A stretch of 64,000 nucleotides of DNA, from contig CM040444.1 in assembly GCA_022749755.1 (NCBI GenBank), positions 18,397,274 through 18,461,273 of the forward strand, read 5' to 3'. The notes beneath the pieces are model-generated. The model had not been told where the DNA came from. It ran no database searches and was given only the letters and a program-made list of their open reading frames with translations. Of the stretch, positions 44,056 to 56,640 are shown one piece after another. This DNA comes from Azadirachta indica (lineage: Eukaryota; Streptophyta; Magnoliopsida; Sapindales; Meliaceae). The position numbers and the translations under genes are program-made. The first letter of the stretch is position 1. Each line of letters starts with the position of its first letter.

Positions 44056-47000
44056 GGGGATGGTGATGGGCCGGAGACTCTAATCCCAGGCCCAATATTG
44101 TTTCTAGTCCTGATGATAATGCTTGCACCTTCTAGCTTCTGGCTATACAAACCAATAATCTCGAGCCTTAATCTAGAAGTTGTCCACCTCAGGTCGTATC
44201 CCTATTTCCCTCTCTTCGAAACCTCGTCCTTCTTGCGATCAGAAAACAAGGTCAAAGCAAGGATGCCCTACAGTAACCTCTTTTTGACATCTAAGTCAAC
44301 ACACATCTCGAAGAAGGCAAATAGTGGTTGTCAAGGCTTTAATATGATAAAAACCATGAAAAATGGCTATAAGAAGGGAATATTAATCGATCTCAAGGAG
44401 TATGCTGGAGGTATTAAGGTTGACAATGGTAGAGAAATGACAATCCAATCTTAGAACACAAGGAATAATAGTGGTGAATCCCAAGAATGACCTAAGGACT
44501 TGAGGCTATTTTGTGTTTAAGGTTTCTAAGGAGAAAATCGAATAAGTGATAAGATGGTGGTGCCCAAGATACCTTGAGGTATGAGGAAAAATATGATTAT
44601 ATAAGAGGCCCTCTCTTGGTTATGATTGGCCAAGACAAAAAAACCATAATTTTGTCCTTGGTTCCTTATACGTTGAATTTGAGTGTGCTTTTGAGGTGTA
44701 TTAAACCCTAGTACATAGGCTGGATTATGGGTGGCTCATCTAAGATATCTTGTCACGATGTCACTTCTTTATTAACTTTGGAGATTACCTTATCTATACT
44801 TTATCCTTACCATGACACATGTCAATCCCCCATTTGGCCTTTATTGTAGGCTCAAAACCCTATCTAATATCATGTGGTCTCACATGTCTCACTGCCCACA
44901 TTAGGCGACTGCCAAGATCAGTGCAGACAAATTCTGTTCGTTGTCACGTGGTCTTTACATTGCAAGTTGTCCTAGGAGATTATACCTTTTAGAGATAAGA
45001 TGATTGGCAACAATATCCCTTGATTTTCAAGATTATTCTCTTTGTATTGTCATCTATAATATTTTCACATGTCGTAGGTATTGGTCATGTAGTAGGCATT
45101 CCCTTTAATAAATGTCCTGTCGTCGTCTGGTAGCCATCCCTACTCAAATGGGAACGACTCCAAAAACGTTCTTCATAAGGTGGTATCGTTCTATAGGGTG
45201 TCATCTAATACATCGTGGGCTTACTTACCACTGTATGTCAACCCAATTTTTTTCCCATAATAGAAGTCCTTGGCTTCTAATGGCTAAAAAGGAGTCGGGG
45301 CATTAAAAGCTCTCATTGGGCCTCTTTCACATTTAGGTGGGTTGGATATGCCACCTTGAAATTTTATCCCTCTTATGCGTTTTCTTAATGTGCATACCAA
45401 CATCCCTAATCACTCCATGTAGAGTTGCATGTTTATAAACCATAAGCAAATCCGACCTCCCTTTTTAGGGGTAGATCTCGGACCATTTTGGTGAAAAAAT
45501 CTTCCCTCATCGAGAATAATCTATTGACAAAAATTCCTCCATATCTAAGTAAAAATCTTCCTCATTGGGCAAATTCTTCTTTATCTAGGCAAAAACTTTT
45601 GTGTGGGTTCCTTGATCAGGGGGTAGAATAACAACATAGGCTCATTATTCTAAAAATGGAGTTCATAGACCACTACTTAGTTTTAAGAAGTGAAAAATTC
45701 TTTTACTTCCTTATTCCTTAATTCTTCCCTATAGCCATTCACCATCTTTATTCTTTCTTTTTATCTCACATTAATAGACCCAGATAAATTCAAAGGTCTT
45801 TAAATGAAACCTTAAAGTGCCTTTTCACTTTCACTCTTTTTCAAAACAAACTAGGACTACAAGTTTTATTTTATTCATTCTAGTTGTCCTTCCCCTTTAT
45901 GCACCTCTCTCTCTGTCTCCTTTTTTATTTGTTTCAACTTTCCTTACAATTGTCTATCTTCTCGTCGAATTTTCGCAGATCTCTTACTGTTGATCGTTTA
46001 CACAAGTTTTCAACTACGTAAGTGGTCGTCTCTTACACTCTTTCTTGCTTTTGTTATAAACTCAAGCCATGGTTTTAAGTATTGTTACTGTAAAGCCCCA
46101 ACCTTTATCACCATTCTTGCTTCGCTGTCACCTAAGAAGGTAAAGACGGCACCCCTTTTCGATGTTGGCCGGCATTAGTATGCCTAACGGCTTGAATCCG
46201 TCGTTTGTCGGCACGTATTTAGGCTATTGGTGTGACTTGTTGACGCTAGCTTTTGGTTTTGCTCTACTTTGGCAATATTCTTTTATCCTCTTGTTATTTC
46301 CATGTTGTTTGCATGCCTTTGACTTGAAGAATTGGTCCTTTTTGCTCTTACATGGATTGTCATATACTATTGTTGTATAGGTATTCGGGGTCTACTATTT
46401 ATTTGCTTGTTTGCGATTGTTTGGTACAAGCTTAAAGTAGGGCACTGTGATTGGCTCGTATATATGTTGTTGAAGTTGATCTAGTGATCTTGGGAATATA
46501 GATTTTGTGATTTGTGTTGGCCAAAACCCTTACCTCCATGTTTGTTTTTACTATTTTCTTTGCATGATTGTTATAGTTATGTATTGTAAGACTTGCCATT
46601 GTCGTGTTGATTCTTACTGTTGAGTGCACTACTATTAATGCTCAATTTCAAGTGACCAAGTACTGATGCTATCTTTGGTATTCTTTATATGCATGTCTGA
46701 TCAAGAGAGTTCCCAACACTCACAATCTACTTCTCTTACTTGTAAGGGGAATGGGATAGGGGTACTCATAATGCCCCAATGTTCATACTTTAAGTTACAA
46801 AGGCAGGCTAAAACTTCTTAAAGGAAGTTGAGTGCTCGTTACAAAATGGTTACTAATAAACAACCATATAGAAAGACTTGTTTTAAGGAGCAGGCTGAAA
46901 TTAGAGATAATTCTGGACCAAATGTTTTGTAGCTAGTTAAAGCCTTTTATTTGGACAGCTATTACACTAAAATGACAGAGAGGATGCTAGTTATACTAAG

Positions 47001-48600
47001 AAATGATTTCAAGATTCCCCTATTAGTGAAACTATCCCTTCCACAAGATGAGTTCATGCCTAGCAAACTAAGTCCTGGTGAGGTGGTCATATCAGCTTGG
47101 TCTTTTGTATATCGTCTTCGTCTTTCCCTCTAACCACTCTTTGTGCGAGTCCTACATGAGTAAGTTTTGCTCCTGCATAGTTGAGTGCTATGGTCTAAAG
47201 GAGTCTTGGTATGATGGATATACTATAGAAAGAGGTACTTGGGGCGGAGCCTAATGTGAAGGACATCAAAGTTCCATTCAACATCAACATTGTCCCTAAT
47301 AAGCAAAGAATGTATTATTAACAATTATGAAAAGGGACTCCCTCAGGTGGTTCCCCAAGTTAATTCCTTATCACTGATAAGTCATGCAATGACTTTTGGC
47401 TTATGACATTAAGCAATTAGAGCTGTATCTTTACCAATGAAAGTAGGATTTACGTTGTCCTCACCTGCTTCAAGTGAGCAAGGAAATCTTCTTTTGGTTG
47501 ACTTGTCTCTTTTCGTTGTTGTGCCTATTTTTTTCACCTCTTACATAATATCATTGCCTCCACAAAAAAGTGGGTTCACCGTAAAGAGAGGGATGCACAG
47601 TCTAAGATAGTCTGCGATTAATTAGATGATAATCCTTCTAATTAAGATATAGTTGACGATGCTCAATTGATCAAGGTAGGGCTAATTACTGCTTCTGGCA
47701 AAGAGAATGGCTTGACATTCTTTTTGAGATCCTTAATGTGTGTGTGTTTTTCATGCTCGTGTTATTCTTTTATTGATGTAGATTGCTTGCAAATGTAGCA
47801 TAGTTATCTCTATCAAAGAGGCGGGAATCCTTAGTGATTCAAGAAAGAGAAATTTGTTGTGCAAGACGATGAGGATGTAGAAGCCTTGGAAAGGATCATG
47901 AACAAGTTTAGTGCGGCTCCCAACTCTTCTAAAAGGCTAAGTGTGTAGATCTCATGTGGTTCAATGAGGAAGGAATGACATTAGATGGGACTTTTCGTAG
48001 GTCTTCTAAGAGGGTGGCAAAGGATAAAAAGTCAAAATGATCTCATCAACTATCTACTGATTGAGAAACACACTTGTAGACCATTTTCCCTACGCCCCTT
48101 AAGTACTGCCTATATTAAGTTCGTTTTGTTGACTGTTGATACAAAAAAGGCGAATGACATGGCTAGCTTAGGTTCTCACAAGACTCTAGACTCAGCCTCC
48201 CAGTTACTGCTCCAAGTAAATATTTTGAACTTACACTTTCCCATGCGAGATGCTAGATTGTGATCTTTCTTTTTATGTTTTTGCTTTTCAAGTTGCGTTG
48301 CTTATATTTCAACATGGTGGCCAACTTACAAAGACTTGTTTTTCTTTAGAGCTCTTGTCTAAAGCCAACGCTTAGGTTTTTACACTACACAAAATGTAAG
48401 GACAAGAATGCTTAGATCGTGAGGTTATCTGAGCAGGTGAAGAAGTTATAGAACAAGCTGGGCATTGCCAATGTTTGGATTCGCGATGAAGAAGACAAAG
48501 GCAACGAGGTTCAAGAGAGGATTAGGCAACTGGAGGGAAAGGCCCGATTGAACCTCTTGAAGAGGTACAAACTAGCTCAATTTTAGTTCACTATAGCGCA
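44045..48600 (+). mobile_element. Degraded 'gypsy-type transposon' protein region
   Basis: A 4.5-kb block with clearly less AT than its surroundings and many short broken frames. Around 46930-47200 the plus strand reads FKIPLLVKLSLPQDEFMPSKLSPGEVV...AW.F.YRLRLSL and, after stops, resembles the plant 'putative gypsy-type transposon' domain (PF04195 type: IP..V.L..P......P.PGE...Y..AF.AGLRLPL.PF). Near 48380-48560 a charged coiled-coil-like frame (IVRLSEQVKKL..KLGIANVWIRDEEDKGNEVQERIRQLEGK) fits the C-terminal coiled coil of such proteins. The left edge, ggggatggtgatgggccgg, resembles the fragment at 4440-4475. There is no intact ORF. Exact borders are unknown. Confidence 0.55.
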
Positions 48601-50089
48601 TCTTATATACTAACAGTTTAATTTTCTACAACTAAATAAATTAATATACTGATGTTTAAAATTAAAATTAATATTTGAAATCATAATTTTAAACCAAATC
48701 TACCTTCTTTTTCCTTTCTTTCCTTTTCTTTCCTTTCTGATTGACCTTCAATTTCCAATTTGAAAACGAAAATTTATATGTTTATATATGTCCACCGATT
48801 GAACCCAACTTACCTTATTTAATTTTTTTTTTCTACCACTTGCCAATCACTTAACCCATGCACATACTGCCCAAATCTCGTCCTTAAATTAAGATACATA
48901 ACCTCCTAATTTCAATTAAATCCTTCAACTTCTCTTTTAATATCTTTTACCCACAACAAAACTTATATTATCCAATAATTTTATTCTTTTGAAATTAGAA
49001 CATATTTGTTCAAATAAAATCTCTTGAAAATAAAAATAAAAATAAATATATTTATCTTATAAATTCTAAACTTTTATATTCTCATGTAATATAAAATCAA
49101 TATATCCAATATATGTATTTCGTTTAAAATAAGAATTTAGAGGATTACAATATCATATTATATATTTCCCATTCTAAATGTCAATATGAATATTTAGAAC
49201 TTCTAGTTAGGTCATGATTTAAATGTAATTAGTTATCATTTTTATTTAATTTTTTAGATATAATATTAAATTACTATTTTTTATTAATAAACAATAATTA
49301 ATGATTATGAAATTGATGATTGTTATCAATTATTTTATTTTCAATATTTATTTTATAAAAAAATAAATATTTATTTTTACTATGTTATTTAATGAAATGT
49401 GAAATGGTGATTTCACGTATGAAAAATTAATTTTCTTTTATTGCAAAAATATAATAAATTTTATTTATAGTATGAGATTTGATGAAAAATTGAAAATTGA
49501 TATACATTTTTAATGATAAATTAAAAAATTGTAATTGTAGAAACTAATTTTTGTTAACTAGTTTAAATATGTATTCAAATCAATAAATTTAAAATTTTTA
49601 AAAATTTATATTAAATTTAATAGAGACTATTGTAAAATTAAATTATTGTATAAATATTCAAATTTTAAATCTAAAAATGACGTGAGTCGCCCTCACTACT
49701 CATAATTACTCGTCGTCTATTGAAGTGAAAATATTTTTCACAAATATAAATTACTTAAATGATATTTTTTTTTATTTTTATGGTTTTATTAACTTTTAGT
49801 ATTAAGTTTGTAATATTTAAGAATTTGACTGCTATATTCTTGGTTTTGGAGAATTTTATAATTTAAATAAATTATTTTATGTCAACATAATAATTTAAAA
49901 TTATTTTCAAATTATTATTAAAGATAAAATTATTGTTACATTATTATTAATGATAATTATAGTTATAATTATTAAAATAATTATCTTAGATTATAAATTT
50001 TTTTATTAATATAATAATTTTAAAATATTTTTTATAATATAAGTTAAATATGTATGCTTATTTAATATTATTTATTTATATAATTTTAC
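48601..50089. other. AT-rich intergenic DNA
   Basis: No gene is seen. 49860-50089 resembles 4062-4210, probably part of the same repeat family that continues to 50408. Confidence 0.5.
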
Positions 50090-50408
50090 GAATGATTGTA
50101 AGTGGCCCAGTGATAATGTTATTTAATTATTGCCTTAAAGTTTCGTGTTCGTTTCCCTCTAATATTAAAGTTTTATTAATTTTTCAAAGTCAAACCAACC
50201 CACGGACTAGCCTAATACGACCCATGGGCAAATCCCGGCACGAGCCTGACAAAGCCGGCATAGGATAGGCTTAATGGGCTGTACGAGGCTCAAAAATTAT
50301 GAAGCAAGTTTGACCCAACCAAACACGATTACTGTGCATACTTGGTTGACCCGACATGTGATTCTCTTGAGCTTCAATTTTACGGGCCGCCTAGTTTGCC
50401 ACCTCTAG
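50090..50408. mobile_element. hAT-like non-autonomous fragment
   Basis: A GC-richer block with repeated cgggc/gcccg-type words (gacccatgggc, cccggcacgagcc, gggctgtacgaggctc, acgggccgcc) ending ttgccacctcta (50397-50408). Its reverse complement tagaggtggcaa is a frequent terminus of plant hAT-type non-autonomous elements. 50098-50155 (gtggcccagtgataatg ... gtgttcgtttccc) has tRNA-like A/B-box wording; the meaning is uncertain. Confidence 0.5.
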
Positions 50409-50955
50409 TCATAATATATTCTCAATAATTTTATAATTAAGATAATTTAAAAATTTTATAGAATTTATAACCAAATATTCTCAATATTTGGATAATATGA
50501 ACTATATTATTCATAACTTTGAAAATATTTTTGACAATTAATATTCAATATTGAATATTTGAGATTTATATATCAAAAATATTATAAAATAAAATAATTT
50601 ATGTAATCTAAAATTTGGAAAACATAATTACTTGTATAATGTATAATTTTGAGAATATTTATATAATTTATATATAATTATATTAATTTATAGTTAAACT
50701 AATTTATATAATTTATAACCAAGTATTCTAAAAAAATAAATCATAAGCATTTCTTGATCATTATGTATTAGTAATAAAGTTAAAATATTCAACTTATATT
50801 CTTTCTAAATATATAAAGGTAAGATAGTCATTTTATATAGTTGTAGAGTAACTTCAGGAGGATATTTATTGCTTTCTCATATCTCAAAGAGGTGTCTATA
50901 ATTTCAAAAATTTTAGGGGTTATCTATCATTTTTCTATATGTCAAAGGACTTATA
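50405..50955. mobile_element. Second copy of the NLR-intron foldback family
   Basis: The reverse complement of 50405-50700 matches about 36780-37150 (aatattgagaatatttggttataaattctataaaattt, atatttgatattgaat..taattgtcaaaaatattt). 50735-50955 corresponds to one terminal arm (catttcttgatcattatgtattagtaataaagttaaaat, aaaattttaggggttatctatcattt). The other arm is missing. Confidence 0.65.
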
Positions 50956-51663
50956 TGTCTTTGTTATTTTTATGAAAATATTACATTGCTGAAAACCTAA
51001 AATATTAGAGATTGTTTGAATACATATTCAAGAACAAAAAATAGTGAAAATGAGTTTTTAAAATTAATTAAAGTACTTTTCTTAAAATAATTAATTGACT
51101 TAATTTTAAATATAATAGCAAGACCTCCTTGCCATTTTGATTTAAAAGAAAAATTCTTAACAAACAGAAATAATTTGTTGTTCTTAGAAGTATCATTTTT
51201 ATTGTTTTCAAAAACATCTTTAAATTATTAACAATGTATACTTATTGTTTTTATATATCACTTTTTTCTATAGAAAAGACTATGAATTAAAGTTATGCTT
51301 CAGTTTAGTTAATGTTCTTTTTCAATAAATTATGTTCAAAATGAATTGGATATATTGTAGCTCGAGGAGGATATGACAAGCTTGGTATTTAATATTAGAG
51401 TATTTTGACTTTGAAATCATAATTTTTGTGGGATAGAAGAATTACAAGTTAAATTATTTTTTTTAAAAAAAAAGAATGGGTCTCATTAAAAATTGATACT
51501 ATCACATACTTTGTTAATTATTCAAGGTATAATAAAAAAAAACCACAATCTCAAAGGAAGCTTTATTAGTGAAAAAAGTAAATGTTATTGTAAGCTTTAT
51601 TCTATTTACTGTGTTTTAATTGGAATATACTGTGTTTTAACTGAAATTTTTTGGTTTTGGTAG
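50956..51663 (+). other. Copy of NLR intron 4
   Basis: Collinear with 39760-40387 (tattagagatt.cttgaat.catatt, caaggagac..cttattagtgaaaa, ttttggttttggtag). It shows that the duplicated segment starts inside intron 4, so the copy never had an NB-ARC. Confidence 0.8.
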
Positions 51664-52937
51664 GTTGGGTTTTGTGACAATAATGAATTGGAACTCTCAC
51701 AATTTCCACATTTGAGAGAAATTTGGCATGACCAAGCACTTCCTGTCAGCAGCTTTAGCAATTTAACAAGGCTGGTGGTTGATGATTGCAGATTTATGTC
51801 GAGTGTTATTTCAGACATTCTGTTGCCATCATTAAGCAATTTGGAAATGTTGAAAGTAAGGAATTGTGATTCAGTAGAAGAGGTAATTCGTTTGAAAGAG
51901 CTAAATGCTATTGAACACTGTGGGACACTGTTTCCTATACTTACGAAGTTGCGTCTCACAGATCTTCCGAAACTCAAAACATTCTGCAATTTCAACGGAA
52001 AAATAATTCAATTGCCAAACTTGTCCTCTCTGTCGATTGGAAATTGCCCAGACATGGTGACATTCATCGCCAATTCTACTTCTACACTTATAAAACCTCT
52101 TTTTAATAAAAAGGTGATTCTTAGTTAACTTAATCACTCTCCTCAATCTCGTCTGCTTTTTGTTGTGCCTCTTTCTTCAATGATTTAATGATATTATTAA
52201 TGTCATTATTATCAAATAATCTCTCAATACGAATTATAGCGGGTCATCTAACTGTCGTAAATCATGTTGGATTTAGCATAAGATTTGATTGATATTAGAA
52301 GGCCATTGGATTTCATTTATATTTTTCTGTGGAATTCATATATATGCTTGGAAGGTATGCCCAGATTAGACAATTTTTATTAACGCTCAATTTGGTCGAT
52401 TTTCAGGTTGCATTACCCCTATTCGATAAGTTAAAGCTGTTTAAGCTGCCCAAGTTGCTGCATCTGTGCAAGGAAAATTCTGGTTCTCATAATGTTTTCC
52501 AAAATTTGACAATTCTAAGAATATCACAATATTGCCAGTTAGAAAAACTTGTGCCTTCTTGGGTGTCTTTCCAAAATCTAACCATAATGAAAGTATCAAA
52601 GTGTGACGGGTTAATAAATTTAATGACACTCTCAACTGCCAAAAGTCTGGTGAATCTTGAAAGAATGAAGCTAAATGATTGCAAAATAATTGAAGAAATA
52701 ATACAAGTGGACGACAGAGGGAAGAAGGATTGTATTCATTTCAGCGAACTGGAATTTTTAGAACTTAGTTGTTTGCCAAGCCTTTCAAGCTTTCGTTTGG
52801 GGAATCACACACTTAAATTTCCAAACTTGGAACAAGTAATTGTGAAAGAGTGTCCAAAGATGGAGATCTTTTCTCGGGGAGACTTAATCACACCGAAGTT
52901 GGATTTCTGGTTTGTTTTTGAAGATTTACTTGTATAG
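51664..52937 (+). pseudogene. Orphan LRR fragment: duplicate of NLR exons 5-6
   Basis: Exon-5-like 51664-52113 (150 codons, frame intact: NELELSQFPHLREIWHDQALPV, LTRLVVDDCRFMSSVISDILLP, LTKLRLTDLPKLKTFCNF, PDMVTFIANS). Exon-6-like 52407-52937 (VALPLFDKLKLFKLPKLLHLC, SKCDGLINLM, CKIIEEIIQVDD, ECPKMEIFSRGDLITPKL). After PKL a ~400-bp deletion (relative to 41640-42035) joins the frame to 3' flank, adding DFWFVFEDLLV and stopping at TAG 52935-52937. It has no CC, NB-ARC, start codon or promoter of its own. It could be transcribed only by read-through and is best seen as a pseudogene or a donor for gene conversion. Confidence 0.85.
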
Positions 52938-54035
52938 CATAAGTAAACAATTACAATTTATAACTTGTTTATTTATGATCATTTGTTCATGTCATTAGAC
53001 AGCTTGAATAAATTGGCTGAAAGATGAATAAAGGTGGCATAGCTGCAAGACATCTCGCACGTTGAGAAATTGGTTAACAATTTGTCACATTTCCAAATGA
53101 AGTAGAGGTTATAAGTTTTCGTTTCAATTTTTATTTACGATTTGAAATTTGATGCATTTTTTTTTTAATTTGAATTTTGAAATAGAATTTAAGTTATCAA
53201 TTGTTGAATTTGAAAGTTAATTTGATGCTTGTCTCATTAATGCCTTTTTCTTTTAGTTGTTGGTTCAATATTTTTTCTCATTAGTGCTTGAATTTAATTC
53301 ACAAATTATATTTTATTATTCATACTATTTTATCACAAAATAATTATTTAGATTCAAGTAATATTTTTTTTTGGTCTAAAATTTGAACATAATTGAATTT
53401 TGAATTAAACCCAAATATGAATTTAAATAATATATTTATGAGTTATTTACACTTTACCCCTTAATTTATTGACAATCGTGAGAAATAACTTGAAATGTAG
53501 AAAAGTCATCAGCAGTGCCCCTCTTAACTGTAAATTGCTGTTAAATATTAAGTTGTATGCTTTTAAAAGATAAAAAATCTAAAACTGATATGTTGTAAAA
53601 AAAATTCAAACAAATATATTAAGTTGTTGACATATATAAATATTAAATAATAAATTAAGAATATTATTGAGAATTAAAATATTTAAACTATTCAGATGTT
53701 TACCGATTTAAATGTAAGTTAAAATTTTTAACTTAAACATATTCAAATATTTTTAATAAATATTTAAATATAAATTAAAAAATAAATAACTTTTAGATAT
53801 TTGCATAATTATTTTTAAATTTTAGTTAAAAAAACAAATAGGCTTTTACTCCAACTTATTACTAGCATTTTAATTTGGTAAAATGATATTCCTATATGCC
53901 CCTCAACTTTTGAGAAAATTTAGATCCTTTACTTAAATTAAAATACTAACAGTGAGTTAAAGGAAATCTAAATAGTTATTTTATGATAAAAAAATTATGA
54001 ATAATAAATTGTAACATGTGAACTGAGTTTAGCAT
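52938..54035 (+). repeat. Copied 3' flank with interrupted MITE copy
   Basis: Non-coding. 53325-53365 and 53845-54010 are the two halves of the MITE seen whole at 43410-43645 (ttttatcacaaaataattatttag; ccaacttatt.ctagcattttaattt...), separated by about 480 bp of extra AT-rich sequence. Confidence 0.55.
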
Positions 54036-54175
54036 AACAATTTTCGACTTCACCAAACCAGATATCATAAAACAAGGGTGTAGTACCAAATATAGGTGGT
54101 GGAAAAACATGACAAAAGGGTAATTTTACTAACCTGCAAACTAGTTAGCAACAAACTAGTAACTCATATGCAAAG

Positions 54176-54840
54176 CTAATGCCAAGCAAATGTTATAATT
54201 GTCAACAACCTGGGCATAAATCTAATGAATGCCCCGAATGAGGGAAAAATAAAGGTATAATGCATTATGTGGAGGTTATGGTGAAAGACAAAGGCGAATA
54301 CAAAGACAAGGAACAAGTTGATGTGGTTGATGGTGATGAAGGAGAAGCCATTTCTTGTATTGTGCAAAAGTTGTTATTGGCACTAAAATAGAAAAGGAGA
54401 TGCAATAAACTAAGATTTTTCGTATAAGGGGTACAATTAAAATTAAAGTGTGTAATGTGATAATTGACAGCAGCAACAACGAAAATATAGTCTTTAAAGC
54501 ATTAGTAAATCCTTTGGATTTGCCTATAGAAAAACACTCGTTATCCTACAAAATTGACTAAATAAAAAAGGGAATTGAAACACTTGTAATCGAAGTATAT
54601 AAGCTTCCTTTTTTGATTGGAAAATTTTATAAAAGTGATATGTTGTGTTATGTTGTGGATATGGATGCATGCCATATGTTGTTGGGAAGGCCATGGCAAT
54701 ATGATGTTGATGCAGTGCATAAGGGACGATGAAGCATTTATGAGTTTTGGTGAAATGGAAAGAAAATAGTATTGGTGATAATGAGTGAAACTGAAGTGGG
54801 CAGAAGGTTTTTGGAGTAGAGGGAACAAACTTTTTAACTA
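54176..54840 (+). pseudogene. gypsy gag zinc knuckle and protease remnant
   Basis: 54183-54240 encodes KCYNCQQPGHKSNECP, a complete CX2CX4HX4C knuckle, followed by a stop. About 54430-54730 reads KIKVCNVIIDSSNNENIVFKALV ... GRPWQYDVDAVH, matching a retropepsin region in which the expected DSG is replaced by DSS. A stop (tga at 54557) interrupts it. The antisense frames here are chance. Confidence 0.75.
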
Positions 54841-54878
54841 TAGTAGAAGGGCATACAAAAGAAGATTATGAGGGTTGT

Positions 54879-55960
54879 TTGATGGTAATAAAGGATGAGG
54901 AATTGATACCAACGGTGAAGGTTCCAAAGGTCATACAGCCATTATTGTCTGAATTTTCTGAGATAATTCTAGAGGAGATGCTAGTCGGGTTACCATCTAT
55001 ATGGAATATACTACATAGCATTGATTTTGTGCCTGAAGCTATTTATCCCAACTTGCCACGTTATAAAATGAGTCCCAAGGAGCATGGGATTTTGTAGAAA
55101 TAAGTGGATGAGCTACCTAAAAAAAGGTTTATTTGGGATAGTAGAAGCCCTTGTGCAGTTTTATTCTAGTCCTTTAAAATGATGTTAGTTGGTAGATGTG
55201 CGTGAATAATAGAGCAATCAATAAAATAACCATTAGGTATCGATTTTGGATTCCATGATTACAAGATATGCTAGATAAACTTAGAAAAGTGAAAGTATTT
55301 TCTAAACTTGATCTGCAACGTGATTACCATCAAATTTGCATCAAACCTTCAAATGAGTAGAAGACAACATTCAAGACTAAAGAAGGAATGTATGAATAGA
55401 TGACAATGCCTTTCGATTTGTCAAATGAACCAAGCACCTTTATACGGCTTATAAATTAGGTATTAAAACCTTTCTCTTTTAAGTTTGTTGTGATATACTT
55501 TGATGACATCTTAATTTATAATAGTGATGAGAAGAGTCATTTGGTGCATTTGAGAGAAGTGTTCAAAGCATTTAGAGGGAATGGGTTATTTGTCAACTGG
55601 AAGAAGTGTAATTTATGCAACAAAATTTGATATTTTTGGGGTTTGTAGTTGGGGCTGACGGTATTACAAGGGCTAACAGTATTATAGTTAATAAGTTTAA
55701 AGTTAAAGCAATTCAAGATTGGCCTACACCAAAGACTATTAGTGAAATGATAAGTTTTTATAAATTAGTAACATTTTATTGTTGATTTATTCGTAATTTT
55801 ATCACTATTGCAGCACCTATTACTAGGTACATAAAGAAGGGAAAATTTAATTGGAGTAATGAACAAAAGAAGAGTTTTATCAACTTAAAGGAAAAACTTG
55901 ATACGGCTCCTGTATTGTCACTAGTTAACTTTGACAAGGTATTTGAAGTGGTTTATTTGT
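54879..55960 (+). pseudogene. gypsy reverse transcriptase / RNase H remnant
   Basis: 54960-55100 shows the RT lead-in (LPSIWNILHSIDFVPEAIYPNLPRYKMSPKEHGIL). The frame then breaks repeatedly through the region of 'DKLRKVKVFSKLDL..DYHQI', the catalytic stretch (near 55490-55510, VVIYFDDIL instead of VYFDDIL context) and 'LVFLGFVV'. RNase H lead [34 protein letters not shown] is at about 55797-55900. It is dead by multiple stops. Confidence 0.8.
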
Positions 55961-55984
55961 AACCACCCCGTCATGTATTAAACA

Positions 55985-56392
55985 TGTTGACTTTACCAAC
56001 TTTGCCAAGGATTAGTAAAGCTGCAAAAAACATGATAAAGAAGGTACAGAAAATACAAGAGGAGATTCGTACTAACTTGGAAGTTGCCAATAAAAAATAC
56101 AAGTAAGATGCAGATTAACATCGGAGACAGAAGGTGTTCTAGGGAGGCGATCTTGTAATGACTTATTTGCACAAAAATTGGTTTCTTATAATTCATAGCA
56201 AATTGCAGAATATAAAGTATAGACCATTTTATATTGTAAGGAAAATTGATGATAATGCTTATGTATTACAATTGTCGGATGATTGAAATATCTTAAACAC
56301 TGTTAATGTAGTAGTTTTGTACGAGTATTATGAAGATGAAGTATTATACTTAAAGAACTTGAGGACAAGTTTGTTTCCAAGTGGTGGAGACT
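55985..56392 (+). pseudogene. gypsy integrase C-terminal remnant
   Basis: Right after the RNase H fragment comes LPRISKAAKNMIKKVQKIQEEIRTNLEVANKKYK, then GGDLVMTYLHKNWF and KLQNIKYRPFYIVRKIDDNAYVLQLSDD, the post-core linker and SH3-like end of gypsy integrases. The zinc-binding and DDE core (several hundred codons) are deleted. Confidence 0.75.
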
Positions 56393-56640
56393 TGATCTAG
56401 GACAAAGTCTTTTATTTTCTTTTTTATTTAATATGTTTTTTAATTTCTCAGTTTTCTTATTTTTCCCTTATTAGAGTTTGTTTAGATTTTCTCTATTATA
56501 AATAGGGAACTTATATTATTATTTACTCATCTATTATTTAATAAAATTCTTTCAGAAACTTTTAAAACTTTGATTTCTTTTATTTTCACATTTCGTTAAA
56601 ATCTTACCTTTCAGTTGTATTCTATTTTATTTTAAGATCA

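Larger units (their letters stand above)
54040..56640 (+). mobile_element. Decayed Ty3/gypsy retrotransposon with internal deletion
   Basis: The order is gag zinc knuckle, protease, reverse transcriptase, part of RNase H, then directly the integrase C-terminus, polypurine tract and LTR. The integrase core is absent. Stops and frameshifts are frequent. The purine tract agtggtggagact (56381-56392) precedes TGATCTAGGACAAAG (56393), the probable 3' LTR start. The LTR end is unclear (about 56640). No 5' LTR is seen. Confidence 0.85.

Noticed and set aside
44098..44454. 118-codon frame as a host gene
   Set aside because: No motif was recognised; it lies at the start of a 4.5-kb degraded transposon block full of broken frames.
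47985..48263. 92-codon frame as a gene
   Set aside because: It lies within the degraded gypsy-type block; neighbouring frames show the same family coiled-coil remnant with stops.
50098..50165. tRNA gene or intact SINE with A and B boxes
   Set aside because: The boxes are degenerate, there is no cloverleaf, and the flanking sequence looks like an hAT-type repeat.
51664..52937. Exons 7-8 of the NLR gene rather than a separate copy
   Set aside because: The upstream gene ends with its own terminal exon and stop (41731), and the copy begins with duplicated intron 4 sequence, showing a segmental duplicate.
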